6,870 nt of DNA, from contig CAJKKJ010000043.1 in NCBI GenBank assembly GCA_905200435.1, forward strand, positions 1 to 6,870, read 5' to 3'. Below the pieces are notes generated by a model. That model worked only from the letters and a program-made list of their open reading frames with translations, made no database searches and was not told the DNA's origin. Source of the stretch: an uncultured Bacillota bacterium (GTDB lineage Bacteria; Bacillota_I; Bacilli_A; RF39; UBA660). Within the stretch, counting starts at the first letter, position 1; each line of letters starts with the position of its first letter. Shown here one piece after another: positions 1 to 5,418 of this stretch. Both the position numbers and the translations under genes were made by a program.

Positions 1-2
1 GA

Positions 3-527
3 TTAAAAAAAGAAATGGTTGAAAATAATTCTAATATATTTAGATATGATAAGGAGTTTATTGTTGTAAAAACGGATATTGCTAGGACATTAATGGAACT
101 TGGAATTACTAAAAGTATTGATGAGTCTTATAAAAGATTTTTAGGTCCTTCTGGAAAATATTTTATTAGAACAGAGAAAATTAAAACAAGAGATGCTATT
201 GATTTAATTGATTCTTGTAATGGTATAACTGTTCTTGCTCATCCTATGACTGTTAATACAAGAAAAAATAGTTTGGTTAATTTATGTAAAGAACTAAAAG
301 AATATGGTTTATCTGGTATTGAAGTTAATGGTAATACTTTTAGATATTCTGAAAATCAAACGAATACATATGTTGCGATTGCTAGAAAGTTAGGATGTAT
401 AGAAACTGTTGGAAGTGACTTTCATCGTATGGGTCAGCAAATGGGAATAGATGCTTCTCCTAAGATAGTTGCTAATTTGGAAGCTAAAATAAAGGAATTA
501 AAATTGATAAAACATCAGACTATCTGA
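3..527 (+). CDS. PHP-domain phosphoesterase, TrpH/YciV-like, C-terminal part (5' end outside window)
   Basis: The reading frame is open to the left edge of the window (codons Leu-Lys-Lys-Glu precede the first ATG at 15), so this is most likely the C-terminal part of a longer gene. Counting from that ATG, about 170 residues are visible. They match the second half of the TrpH/YciV group of PHP metal-dependent phosphoesterases: an IARTLMELG helix followed by a Tyr-x-x-Phe-Leu element (about 22-43), a metal-ligand LAHP motif (74-77), GIEV (101-104) and the late metal-binding GSDFH motif (133-137). The N-terminal HxH metal motif would lie upstream of the window. Characterised relatives remove phosphate from 3',5'-nucleoside bisphosphates or degrade short RNA 5' to 3' in the cytoplasm; the substrate here is inferred only at family level. 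The gene converges on ftsW and overlaps its end by 8 bp. The stop is TGA, inside the right arm of a terminator hairpin. Family is sure, exact activity is not. Confidence 0.85.
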   Translation, partial: LKKEMVENNSNIFRYDKEFIVVKTDIARTLMELGITKSIDESYKRFLGPSGKYFIRTEKIKTRDAIDLIDSCNGITVLAHPMTVNTRKNSLVNLCKELKEYGLSGIEVNGNTFRYSENQTNTYVAIARKLGCIETVGSDFHRMGQQMGIDASPKIVANLEAKIKELKLIKHQTI

Positions 528-534
528 TGTTTTT
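509..534. terminator. Bidirectional hairpin terminator shared by PHP gene and ftsW
   Basis: An 11-bp perfect stem (509-519 pairing with 523-533, core ACATCAGA/TCTGATGT) closes a 3-nt loop and is followed by T residues on the + strand. The complementary strand also reads A-tract, stem, TTTT, so it can terminate transcription from both sides. The ftsW stop codon (TAG on minus, 522-520) is exactly the loop, and the PHP stop TGA (525-527) lies in the right arm. Confidence 0.85.
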
Positions 535-1596
535 GCTTATATTTAAAAGTAATCCTATTGATGTCATACTAATTAACAAACTTGAGCCACCATAACTTAA
601 AAACGGCAGAGTAACGCCTGTTACTGGTATTAAACCAACAACTACCATTAGATTTAATGATGACTGAAATGCTAAAGAAAATGTAAGACCAAATGCTAAA
701 TATTTTTGAAATAAATCATTACTTTTTCTAGATATTTTGAATCCTTCATATGTTAGAAGTGCGAATAAAACTACTACTATTGAACCACCAATAAATCCTA
801 ATTCTTCACATATGATTGAAAAAATAAAATCTGTTTGAGGTTCTGGCAAGTAGAAATGCTTTTGCCTTGAACCACCTAATCCTAGACCAAATAAAGAACC
901 GGGACCTATTGCATAAAGAGATTGAATTATTTGAAAGCCTGTTCCTAAAGGATCTTTCCAGGGATCTATAAACGATAAAATTCGATTTACTCTATATGGA
1001 GCGATTATAATTAGACCGGCTATTCCTAGTAATCCTAGGATTCCAAGAAGCGTAAAAAAACTCATTTTAACGCCACTTACAAAGAGCATTGCTATTATTG
1101 TGACAGTTATTATTGTACCTGTTCCTAAATCTGGTTCTAGCATTATTAAACCGAAAATAACTAATGTTAGTAATAAAATAGGTAAAACACCATCTTTTAT
1201 TTTTTTCATTTCTTTTTTATTGTTCTCTAAATATTTTGATGTAAAAATAATAAGAGCAATTTTTATAAATTCACTGGGTTGAATACCAAGTGAACCTATT
1301 CCAAACCATGATCTTGAACCATTTCTAACTTTTCCTATTCCAGGGATTAAAACAAGAATTATCAATATTAAACAAATAAATAATAAAGTATTTGCTTTTT
1401 TTTTAATAAAATTCATATCTATTTTGGATATTATTTTTATTATAATTAATCCAACTAACATAAATATTCCTTGAAATTTTAAATATCTAAAACTATCATT
1501 AAATTTATATTTTGCCCATATAGATGATGATGAATAAACCATTATTAATCCAATTATATTTAATAGTAAACAATATAGAAGTACCTTTTTATTCAT
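520..1596 (-). CDS. ftsW: Septal peptidoglycan glycosyltransferase FtsW (SEDS family)
   Basis: This is a polytopic membrane protein of the SEDS family, which polymerises lipid II into glycan strands with a partner class B penicillin-binding protein at the division site. Signature blocks are clear in the 358-residue product: GSRSWF (93-98) with QPSEF (106-110), PDLGTG (155-160), QIIQSLYAIG (222-231), and LPEPQTDFIF (250-259). The Asp at 256 corresponds to the catalytic Asp of E. coli FtsW/RodA in the HTDFIF motif. GLIPVTG (321-327) and PFLSYGGSSL (331-340) complete the set. Hydrophobic segments occupy most of the rest. The frame is open to 1650, but I chose the ATG at 1596. It overlaps the mraY TGA stop as ATGA and has GGAG (1607-1604) seven bases upstream. 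The ATG two codons earlier sits one base from GGAG, and earlier starts lie within mraY. The length is nearer SpoVE (about 366) than long FtsW forms, so a SpoVE or RodA role is possible. Motifs and pairing with mraY favour FtsW. It is probably co-transcribed and translationally coupled with mraY. Confidence 0.9.
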   Translation of the reverse strand: MNKKVLLYCLLLNIIGLIMVYSSSSIWAKYKFNDSFRYLKFQGIFMLVGLIIIKIISKIDMNFIKKKANTLLFICLILIILVLIPGIGKVRNGSRSWFGIGSLGIQPSEFIKIALIIFTSKYLENNKKEMKKIKDGVLPILLLTLVIFGLIMLEPDLGTGTIITVTIIAMLFVSGVKMSFFTLLGILGLLGIAGLIIIAPYRVNRILSFIDPWKDPLGTGFQIIQSLYAIGPGSLFGLGLGGSRQKHFYLPEPQTDFIFSIICEELGFIGGSIVVVLFALLTYEGFKISRKSNDLFQKYLAFGLTFSLAFQSSLNLMVVVGLIPVTGVTLPFLSYGGSSLLISMTSIGLLLNISKNIR

Positions 1597-2585
1597 AACC
1601 ATACTCCATAAATAAGTGCTAGTAGGCTTGCTATAAAACCTACGCACCAAAATAATTTTACTATATCTCTTTCATTCATACCTTTTTTCTCAAACGCATG
1701 ATGTATTGGTGTCATAGGAAATAATCTTTTTTTTGTTATTTTATAATATATTCTTTGAATAATTGTTGTCAGCATTTCAATTACAAATACTATACCAATT
1801 AGTATTAATAATAATTCATGTCTTGTTAATATTGCTATTGTTGCTAGAATACTTCCTATTGCAAGAGAACCTGTATCGCCCATAAATACTTTTGCGGGAT
1901 TTATGTTGAAGGTTAAAAAACCTAATAGCGATCCTACAAGAATAAAGGTAAATAGGGCAATACTATCATATCCATTTAACCAGTCTGTGTTCCAAATTAT
2001 TATTCCAAATGTACTAAGCGCAATTATGCCTAATCCAGCTGCTAAACCATCTAGACCATCTGTTAGATTGACGGCATTTGTTGTTGCGAGTAGAACAGTT
2101 AAAATAAAAATACCATAAAAGAAACCTATGTTTTTTTTAAAATTTATTGCATGTATCCATAATAATGGCTCGTTTCCTGCTTTTAAAAAGATGAAGAAAA
2201 ATATTAGAGCAATAAGAACTTGTAATATTAGTTTTTGACCTTCACTTAATCCATCATTAGATTCTCGTTTTATTTTTAGATAATCATCGATAAATCCTAT
2301 TAATGAATATGCTATAAATGTAAATATAACAATAATTAACGAATAATTTAATTCAATTTTTTTTAGTATAATAAGTAGTATAGCTGTACATATTGTTGGT
2401 AAAATAAATATTAAACCACCAATAGTAGGGGTATGATTTTTTTTATTGTGTTCTCTTTCTAAATATTTACTTATACTTTGATTTGCTTTTAGTTTTTTTA
2501 ATATAGGTATTAATAAATAACCAGTTATAATTGATAAAATAAAACCTATTAAAACAGCCATAAATGATTTAGTTATTATGTACAT
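1593..2585 (-). CDS. mraY: Phospho-N-acetylmuramoyl-pentapeptide transferase MraY
   Basis: MraY transfers phospho-MurNAc-pentapeptide from the UDP nucleotide to undecaprenyl phosphate, making lipid I at the inner face of the membrane. The 330-residue product is the usual length (B. subtilis about 324) and has about ten hydrophobic segments. The diagnostic cytoplasmic motifs appear in order: KKNHTPTIGG (48-57), GFIDDYLK with the Asp pair 100-101, NAVNLTDGLDGLA with Asn 173 and Asp 176, NPAKVFMGDTGS with Asp 237, and the MTPIHHAFE His pair 295-296. All known catalytic and Mg/uridine-binding positions are therefore present. The ATG start at 2585 has GGGAG (2597-2593) seven bases upstream. It is first gene of a two-gene unit with ftsW, joined by a 4-base ATGA overlap, and is transcribed away from yvcK. 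In classical dcw clusters murD lies between mraY and ftsW; here it is absent. The high-quality motifs leave little doubt. Confidence 0.97.
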   Translation of the reverse strand: MYIITKSFMAVLIGFILSIITGYLLIPILKKLKANQSISKYLEREHNKKNHTPTIGGLIFILPTICTAILLIILKKIELNYSLIIVIFTFIAYSLIGFIDDYLKIKRESNDGLSEGQKLILQVLIALIFFFIFLKAGNEPLLWIHAINFKKNIGFFYGIFILTVLLATTNAVNLTDGLDGLAAGLGIIALSTFGIIIWNTDWLNGYDSIALFTFILVGSLLGFLTFNINPAKVFMGDTGSLAIGSILATIAILTRHELLLILIGIVFVIEMLTTIIQRIYYKITKKRLFPMTPIHHAFEKKGMNERDIVKLFWCVGFIASLLALIYGVWL

Positions 2586-2624
2586 ATTTAATCTCCCTAT
2601 AAATTATATTCAGGAAATTTATAT

Positions 2625-2652
2625 ATTTTACTTGTTGTTTTTAAATTTTAAA
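2625..2652 (-). promoter_or_regulatory. Weak candidate promoter for mraY-ftsW
   Basis: On the minus strand TTTAAA (2652-2647) and TAAAAT (2630-2625) are spaced by 16 bases, giving a leader of about 33 bases before the mraY ATG. Matches to the consensus are 4/6 and 5/6. In such AT-rich DNA this may be chance. It is the best of the poor options here. Confidence 0.25.
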
Positions 2653-2663
2653 TGTGATAAAAT
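2635..2663 (+). promoter_or_regulatory. Candidate sigma-A-type promoter for yvcK
   Basis: TTGTTT (2635-2640) is followed after 17 bases by TAAAAT (2658-2663), a 5/6 match to the -10 box. A TG dinucleotide at 2655-2656 forms an extended -10 element (TGaTAAAAT). The -35 is weak (3/6), which is common where the -10 is extended. Predicted transcription begins near 2670, leaving a leader of about 47 bases before yvcK. It lies inside the 131-bp divergent gap between mraY and yvcK. Confidence 0.5.
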
Positions 2664-2716
2664 TAAATAGAGAATTAAAGGGGTATGAATGAAGTATATT
2701 TAAATAGGAGATGTTT

Positions 2717-3709
2717 ATGAAAAATAAAGTAGTAGTATTAGGTGGTGGAACTGGTATGTCACATCTTATCAAAGGGTTGAAGCTTTTTCCATTTGATATA
2801 ACGACTGTTGTTTCTGTATGCGACGATGGAAAAAGTACAGGTAGGTTAAGAAATGAATTTCATATTCCAGCTGTTGGTGATATAAGAAGAATTTTAGTTG
2901 CTTTATCAGAAACAGAACCATTGGTTGAAGAACTTTTGAATTACCGTTTTAATACAACAAGCGATTTAAATGGCCATACTGTTGGTAATTTATTACTTAC
3001 AGCATCGACTAATATAACTGGCAATATGTCTGATGGTATTGAAGCTTTAGGTAAGGTTTTGAATTTAAAAGGAAAGGTTTTACCATTAACTGAGGATAAT
3101 GTTGTTTTAATGGCCGAAATGACTGATGGTAGTATTATTGAAGGTGAACATGTTATAACGGAATGTAATAAAAAAATTAAAAAGGTTTTTTATAAAGATG
3201 AAGCTAAAACAACAGATAATGTTTTAAATTCTATAAGAGAAGCTGATTTAATTGTTTTAAGTATGGGAAGTTTATATACTAGCATAATTCCCAATTTGAT
3301 TAGTAAAGATATTATTGATGAAATAGATAATAGCCATGCTAAAATTGTTTATACTTGTAATTTAATGACACAACCTGGTGAAACTGATGATTTTAAGGTT
3401 AGTGATCATTTAAAGACTTTAAATAGTTATTTGGGTAAAAGAAAAGTAGATGTTGTTATTGCAAATAGGTCTATAATTAATAGAGATATCGCATTAAAAT
3501 ATGCTAATTTGGAACAAAAAGATCCTGTTATTTTAGATACAAAAGAAATAAGGAAAATGGGTACTAAAATATTAAGTGACGATTTTGCTATCTTGGAAAA
3601 TAATGTTTTAAGACATGATACTTTAAAACTTGGTTATAATATATTTTCAATTATTTTAAAAGAAAATGATTTAAAAAATCAAAAGAAATTAAATTTAATA
3701 AAAAAATAA
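2717..3709 (+). CDS. yvcK: Gluconeogenesis factor YvcK/GlmR (CofD-like family)
   Basis: YvcK/GlmR is a cytoplasmic CofD-like protein that binds UDP-sugars. In B. subtilis it is needed for growth and normal cell-wall synthesis on gluconeogenic carbon sources and stimulates GlmS, steering carbon to UDP-GlcNAc. The 330-residue product shows the nucleotide-binding GGGTGMS (9-15), DDGKSTGRLR (36-45), PAVGDIRR (51-58), GHTVGNLLL (86-94), GSLYTSIIPNL (184-194) and CNLMTQPGETDDF (214-226). Usually LGPGSLYTS is seen; here the two residues before GSLYTS are Ser-Met. I place the start at 2717: AGGAG (2706-2710) is six bases upstream. The in-frame ATG at 2711 directly abuts that Shine-Dalgarno and is unlikely. 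In Bacillus-like genomes yvcK lies with rapZ and whiA; here it stands alone, divergent from mraY. Identification is firm; the role in this organism is inferred from family. Confidence 0.93.
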   Translation: MKNKVVVLGGGTGMSHLIKGLKLFPFDITTVVSVCDDGKSTGRLRNEFHIPAVGDIRRILVALSETEPLVEELLNYRFNTTSDLNGHTVGNLLLTASTNITGNMSDGIEALGKVLNLKGKVLPLTEDNVVLMAEMTDGSIIEGEHVITECNKKIKKVFYKDEAKTTDNVLNSIREADLIVLSMGSLYTSIIPNLISKDIIDEIDNSHAKIVYTCNLMTQPGETDDFKVSDHLKTLNSYLGKRKVDVVIANRSIINRDIALKYANLEQKDPVILDTKEIRKMGTKILSDDFAILENNVLRHDTLKLGYNIFSIILKENDLKNQKKLNLIKK

Positions 3710-3737
3710 AAAGAACATTTATTATTTGTTCTTTTTT
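3708..3737. terminator. Bidirectional terminator between yvcK and a small minus-strand gene
   Basis: A 10-bp perfect stem (AAAAAGAACA 3708-3717 with TGTTCTTTTT 3727-3736) encloses a 9-base loop. T-runs follow on both strands: six T on + at 3732-3737, and T-rich sequence on minus beyond 3708. The yvcK stop TAA (3707-3709) is at the base of the stem, and the stop of the 36-residue minus ORF (3724-3722) is in the loop. Confidence 0.8.
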
Positions 3738-3832
3738 AAATATAATGTATTTAATACTTTAACTTTCTTACCGATTTTAGTAATAAATTGTTTTTTTACG
3801 CCTTCTGGTAATCTTTTCTTTACAACTTTCAT
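3722..3832 (-). CDS. Small, highly basic 36-residue protein of unknown function
   Basis: I do not recognise this protein. The predicted product begins MKVVKKRLPEGVKKQ and ends in LKKNK. It has twelve Lys, one Arg and only one acidic residue, so it is strongly cationic, with no signal peptide or membrane segment. Support for a real gene comes from its setting. A Shine-Dalgarno-like AGAGGT lies five bases before the ATG, and a good extended -10 promoter sits about 20 bases upstream of that. The stop is inside the loop of a hairpin terminator. The whole transcript would be roughly 140 bases. It could be a small nucleic-acid- or membrane-binding peptide, a ribosome-associated factor, or the toxin half of an RNA-regulated pair. 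An untranslated small RNA made from the same promoter is also possible. The ORF is short enough that chance cannot be excluded on length alone. Confidence 0.6.
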   Translation of the reverse strand: MKVVKKRLPEGVKKQFITKIGKKVKVLNTLYLKKNK

Positions 3833-3857
3833 ATTCTACCTCTTTCTCTCGTTTATA

Positions 3858-3885
3858 ATTATAACACATTTACTTATATTTACAA
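3858..3885 (-). promoter_or_regulatory. Promoter for the small minus-strand gene
   Basis: Reading the minus strand, TTGTAA (3885-3880) is followed after 16 bases by a perfect TATAAT (3863-3858). A TG at 3866-3865 makes the extended -10 TGtTATAAT. Transcription would start near 3851, leaving a leader of about 19 bases with the Shine-Dalgarno before the ATG at 3832. This is the best promoter match in the window. Confidence 0.7.
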
Positions 3886-3891
3886 TAGTTT

Positions 3892-3919
3892 TTGATTAAA
3901 TAATTGAATAAAATATTAT
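3892..3919 (+). promoter_or_regulatory. Candidate promoter for the deacetylase gene
   Basis: TTGATT (3892-3897) is spaced 16 bases from TATTAT (3914-3919), matching the consensus 4/6 and 5/6. Predicted transcription starts near 3926, just upstream of AGGTGG and the ATG at 3949. The -35 box is only six bases from that of the divergent promoter for the small gene, so the two may interfere or be co-regulated. A TTG at 3904, which would extend the reading frame, falls inside this promoter and so should not be the start. Confidence 0.45.
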
Positions 3920-3948
3920 TTAGAGGTAAAATAATAATAGGTGGTAGT

Positions 3949-5193
3949 ATGAAAAAAAGACGTCTAAAAAGGAGCGTAATTAATGTTTTAATTGTTGTTC
4001 TTATTCTATATATTGGTATTATGTTTTTTATAATTAATAAAAAAGAACCTGAAAAGGAAATTACCAATTATATGATTTCTTTGATTGGTAAAACTGAAGA
4101 AGAAGTTAAAAAATATGCTGATTTTAATAAGCTTCGATTAAATATTAATTATGTTTATAGCGATAGTAGTAAAGGTGTTAGCAAACAAAGTATTGATGAA
4201 GGAAATGAAATAAAAGAAAATGATACTTTGAATGTTACAATTAATAAGTATATTGATAAAGAACAATTGAAAAAAGATGACATTAATGAACTTGGTAGAA
4301 TTCCTGTTATGATGTATCATCATATTGTTAATATTGATGATAATGAATATACTGGTGGCAATGTTGATCGTGATGGATATAATAGAACTAGTAATGCTTT
4401 TAGAAAAGACTTGGAATTTTATTATCAAAATGGTTATAGAATGGTTAGATTAATTGATTATGTTAATGGTAAAATTGATGTTGAGTATGGTAAGAGTCCA
4501 ATTGTTTTAACTTTTGATGATGGTAATGCTGATAATATTAAAGTTACTGGACTTGATGAAAATGGTAATATTATAATTGATCCCAATAGTGCCGTTGGAA
4601 TTTTAGAAGAATTTAAGAAAAAATATCCTGATTTTAATGTAACTGCAACATTTTTTGTAACTGGCTATTTATTTAATCAAGGTGAATATAATGAAAAAAT
4701 TTTAAAATTTTTAGTTGATAATGGATATGATGTTGGTAATCATACTAAAGATCACAATGATATGACAAAAACTACTGAAGAAGAAACAGAATATGTTGTT
4801 GGATATGTTTATGATAAACTTGATAAAATAATTAAAGATAAATATGTGAATATAGTAGCTTTACCATTTGGAACTCCTTATTTATCAACGCATAAAAATT
4901 TTGAACATATTAAAAAGTCTAATTTTAATGGGAAAGTATATGAAACAGTTACTACTCTTAGAGTAGGGTGGGAACCAGATACATCACCTTTTTCTAAAAA
5001 CTTTAATAAAAATTTTATAAAGAGATGTAGGGCTTATGATAATAATGGCAAAGAGTTTGATATTGATATGGTATTTAATAGTATTTTAAAGGATTTGAGA
5101 TATGTTTCTGATGGTGATCCTGATACTATTACTGTTCCGAGTGAATATGAAAAATATTTGAATGATAATAATTTATATAAAATATTGTATTAA
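3949..5193 (+). CDS. Membrane-anchored PASTA-domain polysaccharide deacetylase (NodB/CE4 type)
   Basis: This probable extracytoplasmic enzyme would remove acetyl groups from a cell-surface glycan, most likely peptidoglycan. The 414-residue product has a basic N-terminus (MKKRRLKR), one membrane segment (about 10-29) with no clear cleavage site, and a single PASTA domain (about 38-102: LIGKTEEEVKKY, then KQSIDEGNEIKENDTLNVTI). The catalytic region begins at MMYHHIV (121-127). It has TFDDG (188-192) with the presumed base Asp 190 and metal ligand Asp 191, ATFFVTGY (233-240), and the zinc motif HTKDH (His 265, His 269). The third CE4 motif, normally RxPyG, reads ALPFG (304-308) without the Arg, and no clear late LxH motif is visible. 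The start is ATG 3949 with AGGTGG (3939-3944) four bases upstream; the TTG at 3904 is rejected because it lies in the likely promoter. It stands as its own unit between a divergent promoter region and a strong terminator. Fold is clear; substrate and activity are inferred. Confidence 0.88.
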   Translation: MKKRRLKRSVINVLIVVLILYIGIMFFIINKKEPEKEITNYMISLIGKTEEEVKKYADFNKLRLNINYVYSDSSKGVSKQSIDEGNEIKENDTLNVTINKYIDKEQLKKDDINELGRIPVMMYHHIVNIDDNEYTGGNVDRDGYNRTSNAFRKDLEFYYQNGYRMVRLIDYVNGKIDVEYGKSPIVLTFDDGNADNIKVTGLDENGNIIIDPNSAVGILEEFKKKYPDFNVTATFFVTGYLFNQGEYNEKILKFLVDNGYDVGNHTKDHNDMTKTTEEETEYVVGYVYDKLDKIIKDKYVNIVALPFGTPYLSTHKNFEHIKKSNFNGKVYETVTTLRVGWEPDTSPFSKNFNKNFIKRCRAYDNNGKEFDIDMVFNSILKDLRYVSDGDPDTITVPSEYEKYLNDNNLYKILY

Positions 5194-5218
5194 AAAATTC
5201 TACTTATGTAGAATTTTT
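5193..5218 (+). terminator. Rho-independent terminator after the deacetylase gene
   Basis: An 11-bp perfect stem (AAAAATTCTAC 5193-5203 with GTAGAATTTTT 5208-5218) closes a TTAT loop and is followed by GTTTTG. It starts at the last base of the deacetylase stop codon. The symmetrical A/T flanks would allow weak function on the other strand too, but no gene converges here. Confidence 0.85.
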
Positions 5219-5317
5219 GTTTTGCTAAGAATTGTATTATTTTTTAAATCAAGATAATAATATTTTCTAGAATTTTATAGCAAGTAAAGTTAATGAATCA
5301 TATATGGTTAAATAATT

Positions 5318-5345
5318 TTGGTAAAAAACTTATTAACTTTATCAT
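5318..5345 (+). promoter_or_regulatory. Tentative promoter for murF
   Basis: TTGGTA (5318-5323) and TATCAT (5340-5345) are 16 bases apart, with 4/6 and 5/6 matches. Transcription would start near 5352, giving a leader of about 67 bases. That leader contains T-runs at 5358-5364 and 5382-5390 and only a weak 4-bp TGGA/TCCA hairpin. Between the upstream terminator (ending 5218) and murF (5419) I see no gene. Other AT-rich boxes exist, so this placement is uncertain. Confidence 0.3.
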
Positions 5346-5409
5346 CAAAACTAATTGTTTTTTTGGATATATAGAAGTCCATTTTTTTTTAATTTTCATA
5401 AGATATATT

Positions 5410-5415
5410 GGTGAT
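5410..5415 (+). promoter_or_regulatory. murF ribosome binding site deciding the start
   Basis: GGTGAT lies three bases before the ATG at 5419. It matches the 3' part of the full anti-Shine-Dalgarno complement GGAGGTGAT, so the apparent short spacing is normal once aligned to the 16S tail. No comparable site precedes the in-frame ATG at 5293. Confidence 0.6.
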
Positions 5416-5418
5416 ACA

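Noticed and set aside
1100..1282. Plus-strand open frame opposite ftsW
   Set aside because: Antisense shadow of a well-identified gene, with no ribosome site or recognisable protein.
1597..1650. 18-codon upstream extension of ftsW
   Set aside because: It lies wholly within mraY. The ATGA-overlapping ATG at 1596 has GGAG at seven bases; upstream ATGs have none at workable spacing.
1903..2118. Plus-strand open frame opposite mraY
   Set aside because: Antisense shadow of conserved MraY motifs; no independent support.
2603..2608. Perfect TATAAT on minus just upstream of mraY
   Set aside because: Transcription from it would start in or at the mraY Shine-Dalgarno (2597-2593), and no -35 lies at proper distance.
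3870..4067. Minus-strand open frame across the deacetylase start and promoter region
   Set aside because: Ile/Leu-rich reading of AT-rich antisense sequence, overlapping promoters and the membrane-anchor codons; no Shine-Dalgarno seen.
4138..4428. Minus-strand open frame opposite the deacetylase
   Set aside because: Low-complexity Ile/Asn reading of the PASTA coding region; antisense shadow.
5358..5390. T-runs in the murF leader as an attenuator or riboswitch
   Set aside because: Only a 4-bp TGGA/TCCA stem precedes the second T-run; no stable or known RNA structure is visible, and such runs are common in this AT-rich DNA.
5293..5418. 42-codon in-frame upstream extension of murF, hydrophobic
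   Set aside because: No Shine-Dalgarno before the ATG at 5293, residues unlike the MurF N-terminus, and the ATG at 5419 has GGTGAT and family-like sequence. It overlaps a candidate promoter.
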